Shown: one piece after another, positions 57,404-64,000 of the stretch
Numbering within the stretch: position 1 is the first letter of the stretch
Layout of the letters: every line of letters starts with the position of its first letter
From: Aliiroseovarius sp. F20344
Lineage (GTDB): Bacteria; Pseudomonadota; Alphaproteobacteria; Rhodobacterales; Rhodobacteraceae
Reading direction: 5' to 3'
Assembly: GCF_023016155.1 (NCBI RefSeq)
Contig: NZ_JALKBG010000003.1
Location: 434,001-498,000 of the forward strand
DNA length: 64,000 nt
Program-made: the position numbers and the translations under genes
Notes under the pieces: generated by a model
Told to the model about the DNA's origin: nothing
Databases searched by the model: none
What the model saw: only the letters and a program-made list of their open reading frames with translations

Positions 57404-58699
57404 TTGAGTGTAGCAGAATCATACAATACTGGGTCTCTCGACAGAGATTCCATGCTGGGCGAATCTGTTCGGACGGATTCTGTGCAGCGCATTTTGGTTG
57501 TTGATGACAGCCGCGCCCAGCGAAGTCTCATGTCGAAATCATTGTCCCGACAAGGTTATGAGGTTGAAGAAGCGGATTCGGGACTCGAGGCGTTGAAGCT
57601 TTTCGCATCACAAGAATTCGATTTGGTCCTGAGTGACTGGATGATGCCGGGCATGGATGGGTTGGAGCTGTGCAAAGCAATCCGTGCACACAAGTCTTCG
57701 CGATACGTCTATTTTATTCTGCTTACATCGAAAACTGACAAAGGCGCAGTTGCACGCGGTCTGGATGTGGGCGCTGACGATTTTCTGGCCAAGCCCTTCA
57801 ACCCCGATGAGCTTCGGGCGCGGATTGCTGCTGGCGGGCGCATCCTGTCGATGGAGCGTGAGCTGCAAGAAACCAACCGTCTTGTTTCATCGGCTCTGAC
57901 AGAGCTGAAGACGCTCTATGATTCGGTGGACCGTGATTTGGTCGAAGCGCGGAAGATGCAGCAGTCTTTGGTGCGGGAGTCTTTCCGTGATTGGGGCCGG
58001 GCCGAGGTATCGCTTCTATTGAAACCCTGCGGGCATGTTGGGGGTGATCTGGTTGGTTTCTTCGATGCCGGGGAAGACCATATCGCATTCTATTCAATTG
58101 ACGTGTCGGGGCATGGTATCGCGTCTGCGCTTCTGACGGCTCGATTGGCATCGTATCTTTCCGAAGGGTCACCCACGCACAACATTGCATTGATTGAAAA
58201 CGAGGACGGCAACCACAAACGACAACCACCCGAGATCGTGGCGGCGCAGTTAAACACGCTTTTGACCAAGGACATGTTGTCGGAACATTATTTCACGATG
58301 CTGTTTGGGTATCTGGATATGACCGCAGGCAAGGTGGAGTTCACACAATGCGGCCACCCCAATGCGGTGGTTCTTAACAGGTCTGGCCAGGCTCAGTTTG
58401 TTGGGCAAGGTGGTATGCCCATCGGGCTGATCTCGGCGGCTGAATTTGAGCGTCAAATCATGACGCTTCAACCCGGAGAGCGGCTGATCTTCTATTCGGA
58501 CGGCTTCACAGAATGCGAAGATACAAGTGGAAATCAGATTGAAGAACAAGGGTTTGGAGAAATTCTTGAGAAAAACAGTGGTCTGACGAATGACATGATG
58601 TTCGATGCCATGGTCTGGGATCTGGACCGGTTTGCTGGTGGCGAAGAGTTCGGTGACGATCTTTCCTGTGTGATGCTGACCTATAAATCACGCACATAG
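57404..58699 (+). CDS. Response regulator fused to SpoIIE/PP2C phosphatase (RsbU/RbaY-like)
   Basis: A 431-residue protein with an N-terminal receiver domain (about 28-145: ILVVDDSRAQR, phospho-acceptor Asp78 in LVLSDWMMPGMDG, LAKPFNPDELRARI), a coiled-coil linker, and a PP2C-type phosphatase (about 200-428: DVSGHGIASALLTARLASYL, FTQCGHPNAVVL, EFGDDLSCVML). Start is TTG 57404, 7 bases after GGAG. In Rhodobacter a protein of this architecture, RbaY, controls an anti-sigma-like switch for stationary phase and gene transfer agent; homology here is inferred. Confidence 0.9.
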   Translation: MSVAESYNTGSLDRDSMLGESVRTDSVQRILVVDDSRAQRSLMSKSLSRQGYEVEEADSGLEALKLFASQEFDLVLSDWMMPGMDGLELCKAIRAHKSSRYVYFILLTSKTDKGAVARGLDVGADDFLAKPFNPDELRARIAAGGRILSMERELQETNRLVSSALTELKTLYDSVDRDLVEARKMQQSLVRESFRDWGRAEVSLLLKPCGHVGGDLVGFFDAGEDHIAFYSIDVSGHGIASALLTARLASYLSEGSPTHNIALIENEDGNHKRQPPEIVAAQLNTLLTKDMLSEHYFTMLFGYLDMTAGKVEFTQCGHPNAVVLNRSGQAQFVGQGGMPIGLISAAEFERQIMTLQPGERLIFYSDGFTECEDTSGNQIEEQGFGEILEKNSGLTNDMMFDAMVWDLDRFAGGEEFGDDLSCVMLTYKSRT

Positions 58700-59124
58700 C
58701 TGCGAAGGAAGTGGCGATCACCCTCGCTGTGAAGAACTCTGGTTGCGGTAATGACGTTGCTCCAAACCGCTGTGTGATCTGCCTCAAGCGGATCGCTGAT
58801 CCGTCTGACAGGAGTGGCCAAAAAGATATGGCAGACTTTCTCGGCCCATAAATCGTACTCGGGCATATAGGTGAATCTCCGATACGCCCCCAGTCGCCTT
58901 GGACTTTGGATTGACCAACCGGTTTCCTCCATCACCTCGCGATGCAGTGCCGCGATCGGGCTTTCACCTGAATCAATTCCACCACCGGGCAGTTGGTATT
59001 CATCAAACGGACCACCTTGATGGGTGATCAGCACGTCACGACCCAAGGCAAGTATCGCGTAAGCGCCCGGACGCGGTGTGTATTGCCGATTTCTTTGCTT
59101 TGGGGCTCCAAATCTTCGGATCAT
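58681..59124 (-). CDS. Nudix hydrolase
   Basis: A 147-residue protein with a full Nudix box at about 48-70 (GGIDSGESPIAALHREVMEE) and YQLPGGG before it. Substrate cannot be told. It overlaps the convergent phosphatase by 19 bases and is divergent from hslO. Confidence 0.9.
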   Translation of the reverse strand: MIRRFGAPKQRNRQYTPRPGAYAILALGRDVLITHQGGPFDEYQLPGGGIDSGESPIAALHREVMEETGWSIQSPRRLGAYRRFTYMPEYDLWAEKVCHIFLATPVRRISDPLEADHTAVWSNVITATRVLHSEGDRHFLRSYVRDL

Positions 59125-59194
59125 CCCTTTTCCATTCGGTTGCTGCCACCATATAGACGCGGTATGCCAAGCTGAACGCCGATAGGAAACCCCA

Positions 59195-60187
59195 ATGACT
59201 CTTGGATCTCAAATCGCATGGGATGACACCATTCTGCCATTCCAACTGGACAACAGCGACATCCGCGGGCGCCTTCTGCGCCTTGACGGAGCGCTGGACA
59301 CGATCCTGTCCCAACATAACTACCCCCCTGCGATCGAAGCGCTGGTGGCCGAAGCTGCTATGCTGACCGCCATGATTGGGCAGACGATCAAGCAAAGTTG
59401 GAAGCTGTCCCTGCAAATTCGCGGTGACGGCCCGGCACGATTGATCGCCACCGATTATTATGCGCCGAAGGTGGCAGGAGAACCCGCCGAAATCCGCGCC
59501 TATGCCAGTTATGACGAGGAACGTCTGGACCCAACCGGACCCAGCTTTCCGCAAATCGGCAAAGGCATCTTCGCGATCCTGATCCAGCAGAAGGAAGGCC
59601 AGCAACCCTATAAGGGTATGACGCCGCTTGCGGGCAATTCCTTGTCCGATTGCGCACAGGCCTATTTTGCTCAGTCCGAACAGCTTCCAACGCGCTTTCA
59701 CCTGACCTTTGGCAAATCGGTCTGGGCCGGCGGGCAAGAAGGCTGGCGCGCGGGCGGCGTGATGCTGCAACATATGCCGAAATCCTCGCCGCATGTGACG
59801 GGTGAAGGCGGATCGGGCGAAGGCGGATTGCTGGCGCCCGGCGATCTTCTGACCGATGAAGACAGCGAAAACTGGAGCCGTGCCAACATCCTGTTGGATT
59901 CGGTGGAAGAGCTGGAACTTGTTGGTCCGTCGGTGCAACCAACTGAGCTTTTGGTGCGCCTGTTCCACGAAGAAGCGCCGCGTGTCTTTGATCCGCAGCC
60001 CGTCAATTTCGGGTGTCCCTGTTCGGAAGACCGTGTTCGCGAAAGCCTGTCGATCTACTCGGACCGTGATATCGGCCATATGACCAATGACGAAGGCCGC
60101 GTGACCGCGGATTGTCAGTTCTGCGGGGCGCATTACGATCTCGATCCCGCAACAGTGGGCAAGGATGCGAATGGCGACAGCGCCTGA
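59195..60187 (+). CDS. hslO: Redox-regulated chaperone Hsp33
   Basis: Oxidation-activated holdase. The 330-residue protein has DNSDIRGRLLRLDGALDTILSQHNYP, and the C-terminal zinc switch with CPC in FGCPCSEDRV and CQFC in VTADCQFCGAHYDL. Its tail overlaps the next Nudix gene. Confidence 0.96.
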   Translation: MTLGSQIAWDDTILPFQLDNSDIRGRLLRLDGALDTILSQHNYPPAIEALVAEAAMLTAMIGQTIKQSWKLSLQIRGDGPARLIATDYYAPKVAGEPAEIRAYASYDEERLDPTGPSFPQIGKGIFAILIQQKEGQQPYKGMTPLAGNSLSDCAQAYFAQSEQLPTRFHLTFGKSVWAGGQEGWRAGGVMLQHMPKSSPHVTGEGGSGEGGLLAPGDLLTDEDSENWSRANILLDSVEELELVGPSVQPTELLVRLFHEEAPRVFDPQPVNFGCPCSEDRVRESLSIYSDRDIGHMTNDEGRVTADCQFCGAHYDLDPATVGKDANGDSA

Positions 60188-60776
60188 TCAAATCGCGCGC
60201 CTTCGGGCTGCCCTGTCCCTTCCCGGGATGGGAAGTTCGGATTTTGACTTGTCGCCCGACGTGAAACCCCTTGCCGGGCGAAAACTGCGCCCGGCTGGTG
60301 TGTTGATGCCCTTTATCGAGACACAAACCGGACTGGAACTGGTGCTGACCAAACGCTCTTCCGCGTTAAAGCATCATCCGGGCCAGATTGCCTTTCCGGG
60401 TGGAAAACGCGACGAGTTAGACACTGATATTACCGCAACCGCCCTTCGCGAAGCGCATGAAGAAATTGGATTGCCCCCAAGCAATGTCGAAGTTCTTGGA
60501 CAGCTGCCCGCGCATGAGACCGTGACGGGGTTCACCGTTACGCCCGTTCTGGGATTGGTGACGGAAAGCTTTACGCCTATCGTCGAGCCGGGCGAAGTAG
60601 ATGAAGCCTTTCGGGTTCCCTTCGATCACGTGACTAAGTTGGCGAATTTCAGTCAGCAAGGTCGATATTGGCAGGGACAAATGCGGTGGTATGAGACTGT
60701 TCCACATGGCCCCTACTATATCTGGGGCGCAACGGCGCGAATGCTGCGCGGTTTGGCTGAAAGGCTGGTATCATGA
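60171..60776 (+). CDS. CoA pyrophosphatase (Nudix, NuCoA type)
   Basis: A 201-residue Nudix protein. LTKRSSALKHHPGQIAFPGG at 59-78 is the CoA-specific NuCoA motif that runs into the Nudix box (LREAHEEIGL). It cleaves CoA derivatives to 4'-phosphopantetheine and 3',5'-ADP in relatives. I prefer ATG 60171 with AAGG upstream; ATG 60165 is possible. It overlaps hslO by 17 bases and cca by 4. Confidence 0.92.
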   Translation: MATAPDQIARLRAALSLPGMGSSDFDLSPDVKPLAGRKLRPAGVLMPFIETQTGLELVLTKRSSALKHHPGQIAFPGGKRDELDTDITATALREAHEEIGLPPSNVEVLGQLPAHETVTGFTVTPVLGLVTESFTPIVEPGEVDEAFRVPFDHVTKLANFSQQGRYWQGQMRWYETVPHGPYYIWGATARMLRGLAERLVS

Positions 60777-61918
60777 CGCGCATTCAAGGCGACTGGATCA
60801 CGGATTCCGGGGCTCAAAAAGTTTGTGGCCTACTGACTGATGCGGGATATCAGGTCTATTTTGTAGGCGGCTGCGTACGGAATGATCTTTTAGGGGTCGA
60901 GATTACTGATCTGGATATGAGCACAAATGCTCTTCCTGCGCGGGTTATGGAACTGGCTGAAGCGGCAGGTTTTCGCGCCCTACCCACTGGAATTGACCAT
61001 GGCACTGTGACGATTGTCATCAATCACATCCCGTACGAAATCACGACGTTTCGAAAGGATGTGCAGACAGACGGTCGTCGCGCGGTCGTCGCGTTCTCGG
61101 ACAAGATCGAAGATGACGCGCGGCGTCGGGACTTCACAATGAACGCACTTTATGCGGACGCTTCGGGTCAGATTATCGATCCCTTGGGCGGGCTTCCCGA
61201 TATTCACACAAGGCGCGTTCGGTTCATCGACGATGCGGGCGAACGGATCCGCGAAGATTACTTGCGCACGCTGCGTTTCTTCAGGTTTCACGCTTGGTAT
61301 GGCGATGAAACGGCGGGAATTGACGTTGATGGATTGGCCGCAATTTCAGCGAATTTGGATGGATTAGAGTCTCTTTCTAAAGAACGGGTCGGTTCTGAGA
61401 TGCTTAAGATCCTGTCAGCCCCAGACCCCGCCCCGTCTATGGCGTCAATGGCGCAATCCGGAGTGTTGGCAAGGGTTCTTCCCGGTGCAGACGTGTCAAA
61501 GCTCGCAGTTCTTGTGCATCTTGAGCAAGGTTACCCAGCAGATCCAATCCGACGATTGAGTTTGCTTGGTGGACAGGATGTGGCCAAGGCGTTGCGTCTG
61601 TCCAAGAAGCACGCAAAGCACCTTGAAGATTTGCGCGATGGAATTGGGTCGACGGCGGGAATAGGCGAGCTTGCGTATAAGCTGGGGGCTGATGCCGCGC
61701 TGAATATCGCGCTGTTACGTGCTGCGATGTTTGAAACTCCCCTGCCCGACGGGTTTGAACAGGATATTGCGGCCGGAGCTGTGGCGTCATTCCCGATCAA
61801 ACCTGCTGACTTGATGCCCGAGTTTTCCGGGCCTGAATTGGGGTCACAGCTGCGCAAGCTGGAAGCACGTTGGATCGCATCGGGCTTTTCCCTAACCCGC
61901 GAGGATCTTTTGAAATGA
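60773..61918 (+). CDS. cca: CCA tRNA nucleotidyltransferase / poly(A) polymerase family
   Basis: Class II nucleotidyltransferase that adds or repairs tRNA 3' CCA. The 381-residue protein has VYFVGGCVRNDLLGVEITDLDMSTNAL (GG and DxD motifs), TFRKDVQTDGRR, RRDFTMNALYAD and GGLPDIHTRRVRFI. It could be a poly(A) polymerase; size fits CCA enzymes of Rhodobacterales. ATGA overlap on both sides. Confidence 0.92.
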   Translation: MTRIQGDWITDSGAQKVCGLLTDAGYQVYFVGGCVRNDLLGVEITDLDMSTNALPARVMELAEAAGFRALPTGIDHGTVTIVINHIPYEITTFRKDVQTDGRRAVVAFSDKIEDDARRRDFTMNALYADASGQIIDPLGGLPDIHTRRVRFIDDAGERIREDYLRTLRFFRFHAWYGDETAGIDVDGLAAISANLDGLESLSKERVGSEMLKILSAPDPAPSMASMAQSGVLARVLPGADVSKLAVLVHLEQGYPADPIRRLSLLGGQDVAKALRLSKKHAKHLEDLRDGIGSTAGIGELAYKLGADAALNIALLRAAMFETPLPDGFEQDIAAGAVASFPIKPADLMPEFSGPELGSQLRKLEARWIASGFSLTREDLLK

Positions 61919-63138
61919 GCGACGTAACCCATCAGATCACACGTCTGGGGCATCTGGGTGACGGTATTGCTGATGGGCCAGTATATGCCGCCCGAACTTT
62001 GCCGGGCGAGGTTGTGCGTGGCGATGTGACAGGCGACCGGATTGAAGCGCCCAAAATCGTCACGCCGTCTGTGGACCGGGTCAAACCTGCCTGCCCGCAT
62101 TACAATGCCTGTGGCGGGTGCTCTTTGATGCATGCCTCGGACGAATTTGTCGCGAATTGGAAAGCGGATATTGTCAAAAATGCGCTGATTTCCCATGGAA
62201 TAGAGACTAGTTTTCGGCCAATTCACACCTCTCCAGCGAACTCAAGGCGGCGGGCTGTGTTGTCCGCGCGACGCGGAAAGAAGACGCCGATTGTCGGGTT
62301 TCATGGACGTCGTTCTGGCACGATTACCGATATATCCAACTGTCAGCTGATCGACCCGAAAATCCTTGAGGCACTGCCTGCCTTGGGCGAGCTGACCGGC
62401 TTGGGCGGGTCGCGCAAGGGTGAGCTGTCGATCAACGCAACAGTTTCAGATGCTGGTCTGGATGTTTCGGTTACGGGCGGCAAGCCGCTGGACCGTTCGC
62501 TTGAAGCTTCGCTGGGACAGGCCGTTCACCGGTTTGGGTTTGCCCGGCTGTCATGGGATGGCGAGGTCATCGCGATGGAAACCCCGCCTGCGCAATCATT
62601 TGGCCCCGCAAATGTAACCCCGCCCCCTGGCGCTTTCCTGCAAGCAACGCGCGAAGGCGAGACCACATTGTTGTCTGCTGTGCGTGAAGCTGTGGGGGAT
62701 GCCGACCAGATTGTCGATCTGTTTGCAGGGTGTGGAACGTTCTCTTTGCCGCTTGCCGAAAAGGCATCAGTCCATGCGGTTGAAGGTGTTGGCAACATGT
62801 TGAAAGCCCTGGATGCTGGTTGGCGCCATGCAACAGGCCTGCACGAGATCACGACCGAGACCCGTGATCTGTTTCGAAACCCGCTTTACGCCGAAGACCT
62901 GAACCGCTTCGATGCTGCCGTGATCGATCCGCCGCGTGCGGGTGCTGAAGCACAGATTGCACAAATTGCGGCGTCGAACCTGCCTGTTGTGGCTATGGTG
63001 TCCTGCAGCGCTGTCAGCTTCGCACGCGATGCCAAGATTTTGCTTGATGCGGGATTTGAAATGGACTGGGTGCAAGTTGTGGACCAGTTCCGCTGGTCAA
63101 CTCATACGGAACAAGTGGCGTATTTCCGTCGCAGATAA
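61915..63138 (+). CDS. TrmA/RlmD-family RNA (uracil-5-)methyltransferase
   Basis: A 407-residue class I SAM enzyme of the RumA/RlmD group: TRAM-like N-terminus (ARTLPGEVVRGDV), a [4Fe-4S] set (Cys60, Cys66, Cys69 in CPHYNACGGCSLMH and the Cys in DISNCQLID), SAM motif QIVDLFAGCGTFSLPLAEKA, and VSCSAVSFARD with the catalytic Cys. The exact rRNA or tRNA uridine is unclear. ATG at 61915 overlaps cca by 4 bases. Confidence 0.92.
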   Translation: MSDVTHQITRLGHLGDGIADGPVYAARTLPGEVVRGDVTGDRIEAPKIVTPSVDRVKPACPHYNACGGCSLMHASDEFVANWKADIVKNALISHGIETSFRPIHTSPANSRRRAVLSARRGKKTPIVGFHGRRSGTITDISNCQLIDPKILEALPALGELTGLGGSRKGELSINATVSDAGLDVSVTGGKPLDRSLEASLGQAVHRFGFARLSWDGEVIAMETPPAQSFGPANVTPPPGAFLQATREGETTLLSAVREAVGDADQIVDLFAGCGTFSLPLAEKASVHAVEGVGNMLKALDAGWRHATGLHEITTETRDLFRNPLYAEDLNRFDAAVIDPPRAGAEAQIAQIAASNLPVVAMVSCSAVSFARDAKILLDAGFEMDWVQVVDQFRWSTHTEQVAYFRRR

Positions 63139-63236
63139 GCCAGAACCTGCAGCAATTGCGCGACCAGATGCGAATAGGTTTGAGTTGTCATTCAGACGCG
63201 TTACCATGTGGCCAAACAAAAAAGTACGGATGAAAA

Positions 63237-63731
63237 ATGAGAACCGTCGTCGCAATCGCAGCAGTGCTTGCCCTTTTATTCACCGCCTCATGCGGGCCAA
63301 AGCGTCATCAATATGATGGACCCGAGGTCACGCGTATCGTTGTGAACAAGGGTGCCCGGAAGATGTACCTTCTTCATGGGACCGAAATTCTGAAAAGCTA
63401 CAATATTGAACTGGGTTTTGCCCCCAATGGGCATAAACAGTTTGAAGGGGATGGTAAGACGCCTGAAGGGCGCTATGTCATCGATCGCCGCAATCCGAAA
63501 AGCTCGTTCTATCTGTCGATCGGGGTCTCGTATCCCAATCGGGCGGATGTGGAGTATGCCAAAGCCAACGGCAAGAAGCCGGGGGGCGAAATCTTCATAC
63601 ATGGCGAACGCCGCCCGCAGGACCCAAAAGGACCTGACTGGACGGCTGGCTGTATCTCGGTCGACAATGATGAAATGATTGAAGTCTTTACCATGGTGCG
63701 TTTGGGCACTGTGATTGACATCAACCCATAA
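63237..63731 (+). CDS. L,D-transpeptidase family lipoprotein-like protein
   Basis: A 164-residue YkuD-type protein with a hydrophobic N-terminus ending in FTASC (possible lipobox, Cys19). The active site has His122 in IFIHGERR and Cys139 in DWTAGCISVDNDEM. These enzymes make 3-3 peptidoglycan cross-links or attach proteins to it. Followed by a strong terminator. Confidence 0.93.
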   Translation: MRTVVAIAAVLALLFTASCGPKRHQYDGPEVTRIVVNKGARKMYLLHGTEILKSYNIELGFAPNGHKQFEGDGKTPEGRYVIDRRNPKSSFYLSIGVSYPNRADVEYAKANGKKPGGEIFIHGERRPQDPKGPDWTAGCISVDNDEMIEVFTMVRLGTVIDINP

Positions 63732-63733
63732 GA

Positions 63734-63762
63734 AAAAGCCCGCCTGGAATAGGCGGGCTTTT
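63734..63762. terminator. Bidirectional intrinsic terminator
   Basis: A perfect 12-bp stem (arms 63734-63745 and 63751-63762) with a GGAAT loop, A-tract on one side and T-tract on the other, between convergent ldt and CAP genes. Confidence 0.92.
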
Positions 63763-63782
63763 GTCTAAATTCGTCTGTCGGA

Positions 63783-64000
63783 TTAGGTGCCGACTTCAAG
63801 CACCCACCAGATTTTACCGTTGCGTTCCTGATGCCACGAGAAGCCCATGTTGCGGCCGCGTGGGTCCATGATGATCCGACGTGTGTTCGGATCTGCCATC
63901 CAAGCCGACAGGGTCTGAAGTTCGCTTTCGAAAGTTTCCGAAATTGTCTCACCCAAATAAGTGCCGGTAAACCCGACGCGGCGGGCGCGATCTAGGGGCG
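63783..64000 (-). CDS. CAP/SCP domain protein (N-terminus outside window)
   Basis: The minus strand frame from the window edge to a TAA at 63783 codes 72 residues: VGFTGTYLGETISETFESEL, WMADPNTRRIIMDPRGRNMGF and KIWWVLEVGT. These are the later conserved parts of a CAP (cysteine-rich secretory, antigen 5, PR-1) domain. Probably secreted. Family function in bacteria is unclear. Confidence 0.85.
   Translation of the reverse strand, partial: PLDRARRVGFTGTYLGETISETFESELQTLSAWMADPNTRRIIMDPRGRNMGFSWHQERNGKIWWVLEVGT

Overview
The window reads as one continuous stretch of chromosomal core genes from an alphaproteobacterium, most likely a Rhodobacteraceae (Roseobacter-group) member. The basis is the family resemblance of nearly every protein, the synteny (rho-mnmE-mnmG-rsmG-parA-parB, maf-aroE-coaE-dnaQ, rimP-nusA-ylxR-infB), two perfect ParB sites embedded in mnmG and rsmG, and GANTC (CcrM-type) sites in the putative origin. 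Species identity is not claimed. I see no rRNA, tRNA, insertion sequence, prophage or CRISPR array.

Layout. 1-12 kb: a truncated PstS-like secreted protein, secA, a parvulin PPIase with argJ and a MutT protein, a 46-residue orphan ORF with its own promoter-like signals, then the infB-ylxR-nusA-rimP operon on the minus strand with an attenuator-like leader. 12-22 kb: a short YegP-type gene, structured hairpins, proline iminopeptidase, ubiG, a five-gene minus-strand run (comF, grxC, nitrilase-family amidase, marR, GNAT), an NDUFAF5-like methyltransferase, hemH, hslVU and a lipoprotein hydrolase. 22-29 kb: timA-mltA-smr, fxsA, idi, secB, and dnaQ-coaE-aroE-maf.

29.37-29.77 kb is a 394-base gene-free interval between divergent maf and hemJ. 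It holds several DnaA-box-like nonamers (one perfect TTATCCACA), four GANTC sites and an AT-rich tract. With two perfect parS sites 3.2 and 5.1 kb away and parAB just beyond, this is the best candidate for the chromosomal replication origin region. Flanking genes on both sides are transcribed away from it.

30-45 kb: hemJ, rho, mnmE, mnmG, rsmG, parA, parB; then hemW-rdgB-rph facing hrcA-grpE; then mutS and galE. 45-64 kb: malic enzyme, a membrane-anchored ClpP-fold protein, two unrelated isocitrate dehydrogenases that share an exact 12-base quasi-palindrome near their starts, a GNAT-YoaP protein whose start codon lies in a hairpin, a PfkB kinase, SCP2 protein, argG, ilvA, an Hpt/response-regulator-phosphatase pair, Nudix hydrolases, hslO, cca, an RNA methyltransferase, an L,D-transpeptidase and a truncated CAP-domain protein.

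Functionally the window is housekeeping: protein export and folding (secA, secB, PPIase, hslVU, grpE, hslO), translation and transcription termination (infB, nusA, rimP, rho, mnmEG, rsmG, cca), replication, segregation and repair (origin, parABS, dnaQ, mutS), haem (hemH, hemJ, hemW), amino acids (argJ, argG, ilvA, aroE) and central carbon (maeB, two IDHs). I found no clearly undescribed multigene system. The most noteworthy signals are the origin/parS region, the paired IDH operator-like sites, the start-codon hairpin, the rimP leader and the ClpP-like protein.
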